Notes under the pieces: generated by a model
Told to the model about the DNA's origin: nothing
The model's input: the letters and a program-made list of their open reading frames with translations, nothing else
Database searches by the model: none
Source: JANMZR01 sp031383555
GTDB lineage: Bacteria; Bacteroidota; Bacteroidia; Cytophagales; Spirosomataceae
Length of the DNA: 23,753 nucleotides
Direction of reading: 5' to 3'
Assembly (NCBI GenBank): GCA_031383555.1
Contig: JANMZR010000278.1
Location: 1-23,753, forward strand
Part shown: positions 7,187 through 15,207 of the stretch, one piece after another
Numbering within the stretch: the first letter of the stretch is position 1
Layout of the letters: each line of letters begins with the position of its first letter
Made by a program: the position numbers and the translations under genes

Positions 7187-8161
7187 ATGAGAATGAACGT
7201 TGAAAATCAAATTCAATTGCTGGCAAAAAGTGTTTTAAGACAAGAAGCAGAGGCGATTTTAAATATTATAAATTTCATTGACGATTCATTTGAACGTTGT
7301 GTTGAGCATATTCTTTCATTGCGAGGCAGGCTTGTAGTTACGGGTGTTGGGAAAAGTGCGATTATTGCTCAAAAAATAGCGGCCACATTAAATTCAACAG
7401 GAACACCTTCCTTATTTATGCATGCTGCCGACGCAATACACGGCGATCTTGGTATGGTACAGCCGACTGACTCAGTGCTAGTTATTTCAAAAAGTGGCGA
7501 CACTCCGGAGCTAAAGGTTTTGGTGCCATTGATAAAAAGAGCCGGCCAAAAACTTATTTGTATGGTAAGTAATACCAGTTCTTTTTTAGCAAAACAGTCT
7601 GATTTTGTGTTAGCGGCTACAATTGAGGTGGAGGCTTGTCCATTAAATTTGGCACCAACTACCAGCACAACCGTATGTTTGGCTTTAGGCGATGCAATTG
7701 CTGTTTGTTTGTTGGAAAAACGAGGATTTACCTCATCAGATTTTGGTAAATACCACCCTGGTGGTGCTTTGGGCAAAAAACTCTATTTAAAAGTCAGCGA
7801 TATTTTCCCCAATAATAGCTTTCCAATAGTGCAAAATACTGCATCCATAAAAAAAGTTATTGTTGAAATAAGTGCTAAAAGGCTTGGGATAACGATAGTT
7901 GTAGACGAGCAAAAAAATATGGTTGGGGTAATAACTGATGGCGATATTCGTCGAATGCTTGATAAATATGACGACCTTAAAAATCTGACAGCCAATGATA
8001 TAATGAACAAAAGCCCTAAAACAATACCTTTTGATGAGTATGCTATAAATGCTTTAAATTATATGCAAGAAAACAATATTACTCAATTGGTGGCAATGAA
8101 AAAAGGGATGCCTATTGGGATAGTTCATTTGCACGATTTGCTTAAGGAAGGGTTAGTTTAG
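7187..8161 (+). CDS. kdsD: arabinose-5-phosphate isomerase (KpsF/GutQ family)
   Basis: The enzyme interconverts ribulose-5-phosphate and arabinose-5-phosphate, the first step toward Kdo for lipopolysaccharide. The 324-residue protein has an N-terminal SIS sugar-isomerase domain (about 35-170) with GVGKSA (53-58), HAADAIHGDLG (79-89) and SKSGDTPEL. GKYHPGGALGKKL follows near 190-200. Two CBS domains fill the C-terminal third (about 207-320, with VGVITDGDIRRML in the first). This is the full KdsD architecture. The ATG at 7187 is used; the Met two codons later is an alternative. It converges with an outer-membrane protein gene, six bases separating the stops. kdsD beside recQ is an arrangement I recall from other Bacteroidota. 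Confidence 0.94.
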   Translation: MRMNVENQIQLLAKSVLRQEAEAILNIINFIDDSFERCVEHILSLRGRLVVTGVGKSAIIAQKIAATLNSTGTPSLFMHAADAIHGDLGMVQPTDSVLVISKSGDTPELKVLVPLIKRAGQKLICMVSNTSSFLAKQSDFVLAATIEVEACPLNLAPTTSTTVCLALGDAIAVCLLEKRGFTSSDFGKYHPGGALGKKLYLKVSDIFPNNSFPIVQNTASIKKVIVEISAKRLGITIVVDEQKNMVGVITDGDIRRMLDKYDDLKNLTANDIMNKSPKTIPFDEYAINALNYMQENNITQLVAMKKGMPIGIVHLHDLLKEGLV

Positions 8162-8167
8162 TAATAT

Positions 8168-8779
8168 TTACTCATTAAACAAGTAATGAATTCCAACAGA
8201 AATAGTTGGCACTTTTCTTCCGAAATAAATAGCTGTGTAGGAGTCATCAAAAAGAGGGTTGGCGTTGTTACGATCGGCTGAAATAACCCAATTGAAAGTG
8301 CCTTCAAAGTGTGCCAAGAGGTTATCATTAATTTTATAAAACACACCTGCTTTTGGCCTAAAAAGGTAGTTGGGTAAGTTGTTTTGAAAGTATTTGATGT
8401 TAGACGGTAGCTGAATTAATTCCGACTCCACTCTAGTGATATTTAAACCAACTTCAAGGCCAATGTAAGGGCTGAAACTGCCAAAAGGAACATGTTTTTC
8501 AAAACCGAAACTTAGTGACGAGTTAAATCCTTGGCTTGTTTTTTGAAAACGGTCAACTGAACTTCGGATATTTTGGTAGGTAAGCGAAAAAGCCGCCTTG
8601 GGTATTGGAAAATATCTAAATTGAATTGCAAAACCTCCTTTAGCCAATTCATCTGAAATATTTGATTTAGAATAGGAGCCTAATAAGCCAGTTGAAAAGC
8701 GGCCAATAAGTGTGCTGTCTTGCGAAAAAGAAACCTCTGAAATAAAACAAAATATTACAATCAAATAACTTTTTTTCAT
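8168..8779 (-). CDS. secreted protein, likely outer-membrane beta-barrel
   Basis: The product is 203 residues with a signal peptide (MKKSYLIVIFCFISEVSFSQ, cleavage likely after FS at about 19). The mature part alternates hydrophobic and polar residues in short strands rich in Gly, Phe and Tyr (GLLGSYS, AIQFRYFP, SSLSFGFEKHV, YIGLEVGLNI, RPKAGVFYKI, ISVGIHYLF). That is the pattern of a small beta-barrel of roughly eight strands. I do not recognise a specific family. No transport or enzymatic role can be inferred. It starts 150 bp from a divergent lipoprotein gene, with a perfect inverted repeat just upstream of its ATG. Confidence 0.75.
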   Translation of the reverse strand: MKKSYLIVIFCFISEVSFSQDSTLIGRFSTGLLGSYSKSNISDELAKGGFAIQFRYFPIPKAAFSLTYQNIRSSVDRFQKTSQGFNSSLSFGFEKHVPFGSFSPYIGLEVGLNITRVESELIQLPSNIKYFQNNLPNYLFRPKAGVFYKINDNLLAHFEGTFNWVISADRNNANPLFDDSYTAIYFGRKVPTISVGIHYLFNE

Positions 8780-8789
8780 TTATTTCAAT

Positions 8790-8812
8790 AACTTTTATCA
8801 ATTATAAAAGTT
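8790..8812. repeat. perfect 9-bp inverted repeat in a divergent upstream region
   Basis: AACTTTTAT (8790-8798) and ATAAAAGTT (8804-8812) are exact complements around a five-base centre. The repeat lies 10 bp upstream of the minus-strand ATG at 8779 and 117 bp from the lipoprotein ATG. It could be an operator or an mRNA hairpin covering the ribosome site of the barrel gene. AT-rich palindromes also arise by chance. Confidence 0.5.
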
Positions 8813-8882
8813 GAAGTATGTGGGGGAAACTAATTAGACCATAAACTTAGGTATAATTTTTACTTTTTAAAAATCTTACTCC

Positions 8883-8890
8883 TATATTTG
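8883..8890 (+). promoter_or_regulatory. possible -7 box for the lipoprotein gene
   Basis: TATATTTG matches TAnnTTTG and would place transcription start about 35 nt before the ATG at 8930. It overlaps the TTG at 8888 that would otherwise extend the frame, which favours the ATG start. No clear -33 TTG. Confidence 0.4.
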
Positions 8891-8929
8891 GTTATTAAAA
8901 CACAATTTTTATTGATTTATTACATATTT

Positions 8930-9331
8930 ATGATTGGGAAAGCCGTATTGTTCAGTTCTTTTAATTTGTTGGCTCTAATGTCAATTTTAGTTTTGGGCTG
9001 TACCAAGAAACCTGATTTAAAAGGTTTTGACCTGAATACATGGAAAACTGATAAAGGGGGTTGTAAGAATGTCCGCATAAATCAAATGGCAAATCTAAAA
9101 GCTTTAAAACAAGAACTCAAAGGGGTTAGCTCAAATGATATCGTATCACTTTTTGGTGCCCCCGACATCCAACGATTGAGTGAACGTAACCAAGAATACT
9201 TTGTTTATTTTTTAGAACAAGGCCCTCATTGTGGCTCATTAAAGCCTATTTCAGATGCAAAATCGGTTATTTTTCGATTTAGTGCGATAAAACTCGTTAC
9301 AGAAATCACTTTTCAAAATGGGGCTTTATAG
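8930..9331 (+). CDS. small lipoprotein of unknown function
   Basis: With the ATG at 8930 the protein has 133 residues and begins with a lipoprotein signal ending in LVLGC, giving a lipidated Cys at residue 24. The mature part contains LKQELKGVSSNDIVSLFGAP and then a segment ending YFVYFLEQGPHC. The pattern of a short helix followed by FGxPD and strand-forming residues recalls SmpA/BamE-like folds, but this is only a resemblance. Two Cys remain in the mature part (GGCKN and GPHCG) and could pair. The frame extends 14 codons upstream to a TTG, which would spoil the signal peptide. It converges on a holin-like gene. Confidence 0.75.
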   Translation: MIGKAVLFSSFNLLALMSILVLGCTKKPDLKGFDLNTWKTDKGGCKNVRINQMANLKALKQELKGVSSNDIVSLFGAPDIQRLSERNQEYFVYFLEQGPHCGSLKPISDAKSVIFRFSAIKLVTEITFQNGAL

Positions 9332-9335
9332 CCCC
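9320..9335. terminator. short hairpin at the lipoprotein stop codon
   Basis: GGGGCT (9320-9325) and AGCCCC (9330-9335) form a GC-rich six-pair stem with the loop TTAT, and the TAG stop lies inside it. Only three T follow on the plus strand, so it is a weak terminator at best. Its place between convergent genes makes a termination or transcript-protection role reasonable. Confidence 0.4.
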
Positions 9336-9349
9336 TTTACAACCTTAAC

Positions 9350-9688
9350 TTAGTCTAAAATTAAGCCTAACACAGAACTTACAATCGATAAACAGAAGCT
9401 AAAAATTAGTGGCGGCAAAAAGCCAGATACTGTAAACCCTTCAATAAAATAAGCGGCTATATAAATGATAACCACATTGATAACCAATAAAAACAAACCT
9501 AATGTGAGTATTGTAATTGGAAGGCTGAATAATTTTAAAAGCGGTTTTACAAAAGTGTTTAGTAATCCCAAAACCAACGCCACAATGATGGCCGTAGTAT
9601 AATTATCGACACTAACTCCTTGTATATAAGTGGACCCAAACCAAACGGCCCCAGCCGTTAAAAGTAGTTTTATTATGTAATTTATCAT
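9350..9688 (-). CDS. phage holin family membrane protein (Phage_holin_4_2 type)
   Basis: The 112-residue protein is almost wholly hydrophobic, with four predicted membrane segments (about 4-22, 29-50, 55-80 and 88-110). The sequence LGLLNTFVKPLLKLFSLPITILTLGLF is the signature region of the PF04020 family. Despite its name, the family is widespread on bacterial chromosomes and not tied to phage lysis; its function is unknown. No phage genes surround it. It lies 46 bp downstream of hisIE on the same strand and may share its transcript. Confidence 0.82.
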   Translation of the reverse strand: MINYIIKLLLTAGAVWFGSTYIQGVSVDNYTTAIIVALVLGLLNTFVKPLLKLFSLPITILTLGLFLLVINVVIIYIAAYFIEGFTVSGFLPPLIFSFCLSIVSSVLGLILD

Positions 9689-9734
9689 GTTTTTCCCTAG
9701 ATTATTGTTTTATATTGGTTTTGAGAATTAACTG

Positions 9735-10325
9735 TTATTTCAAATGTCTTTCACGAAGTACATCAATTATTGTATCAAAGTCAACATTTTTTGCCTCCAA
9801 TAATATTAAATAATGAAAGAGTAAATCGGCTGCTTCATTTTTAAATAAATTCTCGTCATTGTCTTTTGCCTCAATTACAAGCTCAACCGCTTCTTCACCT
9901 ACCTTTTGAGCAATTTTATTAATCCCTTTTTTAAAAAGTGACGCTGTATAACTTGCCTCGCTCAATGTTTCTTTTCTATTGCGAATAACCTCTTTCAAAT
10001 GATTTAAAAAGGCTGCCTTTCCCTTGTTTTTTTCATTAAAACAAGTATCGGAACCAGTATGGCAAGTAGGCCCAATCGGATTGGCTTTAATGAGTAAAGC
10101 ATCTGAATCACAGTCTTCTATGATTTCTATAACATTCAAAAAGTTGCCCGAGCTTTCGCCTTTAGTCCAAAGTCTATTTTTGCTCCTACTAAAAAAAGTA
10201 ACTCTCTTTTCGGCTTTAGTTTTATGCAAAGCTTCCTCATTCATGTAGCCGACCATCAGCACTTTATCCGTAAGGGCGTCTTGTATTACTGCTGTGATTA
10301 AACCTCCTCCTTTTTCAAAATCCAT
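9735..10325 (-). CDS. hisIE: bifunctional phosphoribosyl-AMP cyclohydrolase / phosphoribosyl-ATP pyrophosphatase
   Basis: The 196-residue fusion carries out steps 2 and 3 of histidine synthesis. The HisI half (about 1-105) shows GYMNEEAL, FFSRSKNRLWTKGESSGN, the metal-binding DCDSDALL (71-78) and PTCHTGSDTCF (86-96). The HisE half (about 108-196) shows SYTASLFKKGINKIAQKVGE, then EAVELVIEAK and EAADLLFHYLILL. Both active sites look complete. The start is 14 bp downstream of the hisF stop, so the two are probably co-transcribed. Other his genes are not in the window. Confidence 0.96.
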   Translation of the reverse strand: MDFEKGGGLITAVIQDALTDKVLMVGYMNEEALHKTKAEKRVTFFSRSKNRLWTKGESSGNFLNVIEIIEDCDSDALLIKANPIGPTCHTGSDTCFNEKNKGKAAFLNHLKEVIRNRKETLSEASYTASLFKKGINKIAQKVGEEAVELVIEAKDNDENLFKNEAADLLFHYLILLEAKNVDFDTIIDVLRERHLK

Positions 10326-10339
10326 TTTATTAGTTTTAA

Positions 10340-11095
10340 TTAAATTCTCATGTGTAAACCTCTGTTTTTCAGATAGCCTTTCAATTGTTTTATTCCTATT
10401 TCTTTAAAATGGAAAATACTAGCGGCCAAAGCTGCATCCGCTTTCCCTTCGGTAAATACTTCATAAAAATGTTCCATTGTTCCGGCTCCTCCTGAGGCAA
10501 TAACTGGAATATTCGCTGCTCCAGATATTACTGATGTAAGTGCGTTGGCAAATCCATTTTTAGTGCCATCGGTGTCCATTGAGGTTAATAATATTTCTCC
10601 AGCACCCCTGTTTTCAATTTCCTTGGCCCAATCTATTGTATTTAAATCGGTTGCTTTGCGCCCCCCATGAGTATGTACGATATTCTGATTTTCAAAAAAT
10701 CGGGTATCAATAGCCACAACGATACATTGTGAGCCAAATTCTTTTGCCAGCTGATCAACCAGTTCAGGGTTTCGCACGGCCGATGAGTTGATAGATATTT
10801 TATCCGCTCCAGCATTTAACAAAACGGCGACATCGTCTATTGAGCCAATACCTCCACCCACACAAAAGGGAATGTTTATGGCGTGGGCTACTTTTTTCAC
10901 TAGTTCAGCAAGAGTTTTTCGATTGTCAACTGTGGCCGTAATATCTAAAAATACAAGTTCATCAGCACCTTCTTTTGCATAAATTGTGGCCAACTCAACT
11001 GGGTCACCCGCATCTCGCAAATCAACAAAGTTAGTTCCTTTTACTGTTCGGCCTTCCTTTATGTCTAAACAAGGAATTATTCTTTTTGTAAGCAT
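10340..11095 (-). CDS. hisF: imidazole glycerol phosphate synthase cyclase subunit
   Basis: HisF works with the glutaminase HisH to form imidazole glycerol phosphate and AICAR. The 251-residue TIM barrel begins MLTKRIIPCLDIKEGRTVKG, with catalytic Asp 11; the second catalytic Asp is residue 130 (VVAIDTRF). Phosphate-binding loops CVGGGI (78-83) and the late ASGGAG are present. The frame extends to 11143 but the extra 16 residues are not family-like, so the ATG at 11095 is used. hisIE follows directly; HisH must be encoded elsewhere. Confidence 0.97.
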   Translation of the reverse strand: MLTKRIIPCLDIKEGRTVKGTNFVDLRDAGDPVELATIYAKEGADELVFLDITATVDNRKTLAELVKKVAHAINIPFCVGGGIGSIDDVAVLLNAGADKISINSSAVRNPELVDQLAKEFGSQCIVVAIDTRFFENQNIVHTHGGRKATDLNTIDWAKEIENRGAGEILLTSMDTDGTKNGFANALTSVISGAANIPVIASGGAGTMEHFYEVFTEGKADAALAASIFHFKEIGIKQLKGYLKNRGLHMRI

Positions 11096-11158
11096 TTTTT
11101 GTACATGAATTGGGTTTAGATGTTTTGATTGGGGAGACCCCAAAATCCGTAAATCCTA

Positions 11159-11629
11159 CTACCTCATCCTATTCGAGGATTGCACCAAGTTTTCATCTCT
11201 TCTAATAAATCGATTGGCTATCATATTGGCCAATAAACCTACCCCGCCTGCATAAAACCCAAGCTCATAATTTCCTTCTATTGCTGGGTCAAAAGCTGGC
11301 CTGCCAACTTTTATAATATAATAAAATATAAAACCCATCGATATAGCTATTATCATAGAAATAATAGCTCCCAAAAGCATTTGTAGCTTTCTGTTTTTAA
11401 ATGATAAAAGCGAATAAATAGCCAAAATAGCCGCAATAGCCGCAAATACTAATATGAATATCGTTGATTGACTTGCTGAATTATCCATTTTCCCTGCTTT
11501 AATAAAGGAAATAGCGTTCATTTTAATTGTTTGCTCAGCGTTGGCTTTTGACCAAATTGGTAGGGTACAAACCAACGCCATACAAATTGCAACCACTGCC
11601 AAAAAAATTGATTGAGCTCTCTGAATCAT
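11159..11629 (-). CDS. DUF4293 family membrane protein
   Basis: The 156-residue protein has four membrane segments (about 6-26, 54-75, 82-108 and 124-142). It begins MIQRAQSIFLAVVAICMALV and ends with the DENLVQSSNRMR motif, both of which I associate with DUF4293, a family largely confined to Bacteroidota. Its function is unknown. A 63-bp gap separates it from hisF on the same strand; no functional link to histidine synthesis is implied. Confidence 0.8.
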   Translation of the reverse strand: MIQRAQSIFLAVVAICMALVCTLPIWSKANAEQTIKMNAISFIKAGKMDNSASQSTIFILVFAAIAAILAIYSLLSFKNRKLQMLLGAIISMIIAISMGFIFYYIIKVGRPAFDPAIEGNYELGFYAGGVGLLANMIANRFIRRDENLVQSSNRMR

Positions 11630-11684
11630 GGTATTGTATTTTTTGAATAATTAAACTTTTTAAATACTTGTTTTTTGCCGTTAC

Positions 11685-12317
11685 TTAAATTTTTACTGCC
11701 GGATTCCCGAAAACAGTTGCTTTATCGGCCACATCGGCTATTACAACAGAACCTGCACCTATTCTTGAGTTTTTACCTATTTTAATGCCCGGTACAATAA
11801 TCACTCCCGAACCAATAAAGCTTCCCTCGCCAACTGAAACATTGGCTCCAATTACCGATTTTGGGCCAATTTGCACATAATCAGCAATTGTAGATTCTCT
11901 GTCCATAACCACTCCTGAGTGCAATACACAATGGTTGCCAATAATTGCCTTTGCGTTTACAATTACACCTGCCGATAGCATATTGCCATGTCCCATTTCT
12001 GTGGCTAAACCCAAAATAGCACTTTCATGAATAGCATTCACGGGCATAATGTGCCTACGGTCGAGCAACATTTGGGTTAGGTTTTTCTTTAATTTATTGT
12101 CATCAGTAGCTACAAAAGCTTCACATTTTTTGCCTATCAACTTCAAAAATCCGTCGTCATCTGTACTTCCCAATATGGATACATCATCTATTTCCTTTCC
12201 ATGAAGGCTGGTGTCGTCATCTAAAATTCCATATACAACGACCCTATTTTTTTTGAAAATATCAAGTGCAACTGCACCAAGCCCACCACTACTCAATATA
12301 ATTACTGGATTCTCCAT
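11685..12317 (-). CDS. NeuD/PglD-like sugar O-acyltransferase, catalytic His replaced
   Basis: The 210-residue protein has an N-terminal Rossmann-like domain (VIILSSGGLGAVALDIF, then GILDDD) and a left-handed beta-helix of hexapeptide repeats from about 95 on (VIVNAKAIIG, YVQIGPKSVI, SRIGAGSVVI), ending FGNPAVKI. This is the layout of NeuD/PglD acyltransferases, which acetylate amino- or sialic-type sugars. In PglD-type enzymes the catalytic base lies in an H-E/D-C motif. In my hand alignment the same place reads VVMDREST, with Arg at residue 140, so the activity or chemistry may differ. Its ATG follows the stop codon of the M14 peptidase gene with no gap, implying translational coupling. Confidence 0.8.
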   Translation of the reverse strand: MENPVIILSSGGLGAVALDIFKKNRVVVYGILDDDTSLHGKEIDDVSILGSTDDDGFLKLIGKKCEAFVATDDNKLKKNLTQMLLDRRHIMPVNAIHESAILGLATEMGHGNMLSAGVIVNAKAIIGNHCVLHSGVVMDRESTIADYVQIGPKSVIGANVSVGEGSFIGSGVIIVPGIKIGKNSRIGAGSVVIADVADKATVFGNPAVKI

Positions 12318-13580
12318 TTAATTAGTTTTAATCAGTTTCCCATTTTTTACCGAAAATTCTACTTTCCCATTTTTCATAAGCCTAAAATCCGCTTTTTGGT
12401 TCAACTCGATAGGTTTTTCCGACCCTACTTCAAGGCCTGTGGCATCAATTTCTTCTACACCAAAAAACACTGAAAGGTCGCCTATATCTTCAATATTAGA
12501 TTTTAAAGCATATTTTTTAGGCGAACTGGAAGCTATTTCAAAATTATTTATCCCGATATCCATAACAACTTTTTTGCCTGCAATATTAAATTCGGCATTT
12601 TTTATTAATAAGTCAAATAGTGTATTTGTATTTTCTGGAATCAAATTATACTCTTGAATATCTTCTTTTTCATAACCTTTTGAGGCAATTGCCCAAAGGC
12701 TAGTAAGAATAGAAACATAATTTAGCTTTCTGATAAATTGTTTTTCAGTGTCATTACCATATCCTCCCGATTCTATCAAAATAAGTGTTGTACCCCATTT
12801 CTGAAAATTATCACCAAAAGCACGAGGCTCAAATTCGTCTGAAAATCTTGCTACTTGGTTAGGAATATAGTTTTGCAAAACTCTGTTCATCCCAACTATC
12901 AATTGCATCGATCGCTTTCTCACTGGATTTATTTCTCTGGCTTTGTTATACGCTGTTGCTAAAAAAGCCATCGTGGCTTGCTTACCCGTATTTCCGACTG
13001 AGTATCTTGGCGATTGGTCGTGAAGGTTATAGCCAAAATCTGGCAATAATTCATTTTGTAGTTTTTTCAATAGTATTGCCTCTGGTGAAGCCAACCTCAA
13101 AACATCTCTATTCAAATCAATTCCCAAGGCATTCCTGCGGATAAACCTTTCTGCCCCGTCGGGGTTTAACATAGGAACAAAATACAGTGTGCAGTTTTCT
13201 AATACTTCTTTTTTAAAAGTTTCAAACTCTCTTTTTTCGGCAAAAAACTTCAAAATATCAAAGATTGCCATGGTTGCAGTTGCTTCGTTTCCATGCATTT
13301 GTGACCAAAGCAAAACTTTAGTAGGTCCTTTGCCTATTTTTATTTGATTAATCGAACGGCCTTCAACAGATTCTCCGATTTTTGTTACTTCAAAAACGGG
13401 TACCTTCCGATACTTTTCAATTAGCTTTACAACGTCGGCATGTACAAATCGTCGGTGTGAAAGTGACTCTTCCTTATAATCTGAATGCTTTTCAAATAAT
13501 TGATTTACTATATTTTGAGCATTAAGGCTAATGGCATTCATTAATATAATGTATAATGTAATTGTTGCAAACCTTTTCAT
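12318..13580 (-). CDS. M14 family zinc carboxypeptidase, exported
   Basis: The 420-residue protein starts with a signal peptide (MKRFATITLYIILMNAISLNA). The metallocarboxypeptidase domain covers about 35-320. The zinc ligands appear to be His 96 and Glu 99 (SQMHGNEAT) and His 187 (NLHDQ). Arg and Asn substrate residues lie in RRNALGIDLNRD (148-159), and the catalytic Glu is 270 (LILIESGGYG). A C-terminal beta-type extension of about 100 residues follows. It probably trims peptides in the periplasm or outside the cell; the substrate is unknown. It is directly followed by the acyltransferase gene and lies 17 bp downstream of crcB. Confidence 0.9.
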   Translation of the reverse strand: MKRFATITLYIILMNAISLNAQNIVNQLFEKHSDYKEESLSHRRFVHADVVKLIEKYRKVPVFEVTKIGESVEGRSINQIKIGKGPTKVLLWSQMHGNEATATMAIFDILKFFAEKREFETFKKEVLENCTLYFVPMLNPDGAERFIRRNALGIDLNRDVLRLASPEAILLKKLQNELLPDFGYNLHDQSPRYSVGNTGKQATMAFLATAYNKAREINPVRKRSMQLIVGMNRVLQNYIPNQVARFSDEFEPRAFGDNFQKWGTTLILIESGGYGNDTEKQFIRKLNYVSILTSLWAIASKGYEKEDIQEYNLIPENTNTLFDLLIKNAEFNIAGKKVVMDIGINNFEIASSSPKKYALKSNIEDIGDLSVFFGVEEIDATGLEVGSEKPIELNQKADFRLMKNGKVEFSVKNGKLIKTN

Positions 13581-13597
13581 AAAAGAAAATTAAAGGT

Positions 13598-13966
13598 CTA
13601 TTTTGTAATATAAATACCCACAAAGGTAGCTAAAATACATAAAATAACATTTAAGAAAACGTTCAAAAAAGCCTCGGAAATTCTATTTGATTGCAAAAGA
13701 AGGAGGGTGTCGGCACTAAAAGTTGAAAAAGTACTAAAGCCACCACAAAAACCAACGGCAATAAAATAACGATAATTCAAGGGCATTTTTCCATTTAACT
13801 CCATTCCAATAAAGATGCCCAAAATTAGGCTTGCAATGACATTTGACAAAAATGTGGCTAGTGGTAAATCAAAATAGGCTTGGCTTGGCAAATATTTGCT
13901 TAGTGAAAACCGAACGAGACTTCCCAGCCCACCACCAATAAATATAAGTGCTATTTGGTACATCAA
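13598..13966 (-). CDS. crcB: fluoride channel CrcB/FluC
   Basis: The 122-residue protein has four membrane helices and the family motifs GGGLGSLVRFSLSK near the N-terminus, the pore Asn in LSNVIASL, and GFCGGFSTFSTFSADT with the Phe-box and sodium-site residues. The family forms dual-topology dimers that export fluoride. One base separates its ATG from the end of ispH, so it is in the same transcript. No fluoride riboswitch is visible upstream because the preceding DNA is ispH coding sequence. Confidence 0.94.
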   Translation of the reverse strand: MMYQIALIFIGGGLGSLVRFSLSKYLPSQAYFDLPLATFLSNVIASLILGIFIGMELNGKMPLNYRYFIAVGFCGGFSTFSTFSADTLLLLQSNRISEAFLNVFLNVILCILATFVGIYITK

Positions 13967-13967
13967 A

Positions 13968-15207
13968 TTAATAATTTGCCATTATATTTAAACTTTCCAC
14001 TAATATTTCAGGGGTGCTTTCTGTTTCAAAATAAGATAATATTTTTATCATAATACCCTCAACAACAGAGTCAGGGCACGAAGCCCCGCATGTCAAAATA
14101 ATATTTACTTTTTCAGTATCCGGCAAATAACCCGTTGTTTCTTTTTCAATTTTGCTATGTAAGTCAAAATGTAATATTCTGTTTTTATCAACAATTTTCT
14201 CCGCAGATTCTATGAAATAAGTTGGGAGTACTTCCTCACAAAGTTCCACCAATAGATATGCTTGAATTATTGTAACCACCCGCTACTATGGCCAAATCGG
14301 CCTTGTTTTTTATGAGCACCAAGGTTGCGTTTTGGTTGTCGTTAGTTGCATAGCAAAGCGTATCTCTTGTATCAGCAAAGTGGTCGGCAATATTCGTTGT
14401 ATTTAATTGATAGTGTGCCACCAACACTTTTTTCAAATAGTCTGAAATTCCTTGCGTTTCTGATGCCAGCATGGTAGTCTGATTTACAACACCCAATCTT
14501 TTTAAATGTATTCCAGGATCAAAGCCTGCCGAGTATCGCCCTGAAAATATTTTACGAAACTCATCGCTCGATTTTTCTCCTTTAATAAAACTTGAGAGCT
14601 CAATAGCTTCATCTATGTTTTTAATCACTATCGTTGGGGCGTTTTCTTTACTATGCGAAAAAGTAGCCCGAGTTTCCTCATGGTTTGGCTTGCCATGTAT
14701 TACTATTGTGTATTCTTGTTGGCCGATTTGGCTGGCTCGCTTCCACACTTTTTCAACAAAAGGGCATGTGGTATCAAATTGATAGGGGTCAATTCCTTTT
14801 TCACTTAATAAATTTTGAATTTCTATCGTTGTGCCAAATGCTGGCACTATAACCACATCCTTTTTATTAATCTGTTCCCAAGGTATATTCTGGTTGCCTT
14901 TTGTATTCATAATAAACTTAACTCCACGGCTCAAAAGATCCTCATTTACCTCCGGATTATGAATCATTTCTGATAAAAGGAAAATGTTTTTTCCCTTATT
15001 TTCGTTAATTGCCTTGTAAGCAATTTCTATTGCGTTTTCAACTCCATAACAAAATCCAAAATGCCTAGCAATTAAAAACCTAACTGAACCAAAGTCTAAA
15101 ATGGTCGGGGTAAAGTCCTTTTTTAGTTTATCATTTGATTTTCTAATGTTTTTAATTTTTCCAATAATACCACTTTTATATATCTCTGGTATTTCAAATT
15201 GCTTCAT
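13968..15207 (-). pseudogene. ispH: 4-hydroxy-3-methylbut-2-enyl diphosphate reductase, frameshifted
   Basis: IspH is the last enzyme of the MEP isoprenoid pathway. From the ATG at 15207 the frame gives a long-form IspH with all three cluster Cys: HFGFC (53), DTTC (148) and RDTLC (285). After residue 318, in GGYNNSSIS, the frame runs off into IGGTL and stops at 14236. The missing C-terminal part continues in the frame one base on, from about 14252: LVELCEEVLPTYFIESAEKI to the end at 13968, including the conserved GASCPDSVVEG. Together they span about 412 residues, the usual length in this phylum. The C-terminal piece has no ATG of its own. The break needs one base less or two bases more. It falls in the SSN substrate loop, so neither piece should work alone. 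A sequencing error, a real mutation or recoding could explain it. Confidence 0.85.

Noticed and set aside
8888..8929. TTG-initiated N-terminal extension of the lipoprotein
   Set aside because: It would put 14 residues before a good lipoprotein signal and would overlap a likely promoter box.
9350..9688. Prophage remnant suggested by a holin family match
   Set aside because: The family is chromosomal and widespread, and no other phage genes are near.
13598..13970. Fluoride riboswitch for crcB
   Set aside because: The ATG lies one base after ispH, and the preceding DNA is coding sequence with no fitting fold.
14236..14280. Programmed ribosomal frameshift in ispH
   Set aside because: No known slippery heptamer or RF2-like stop context lies at the junction; the shift is +1 (or -2) in a non-repetitive stretch. 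Error or mutation is more likely, though not excluded.
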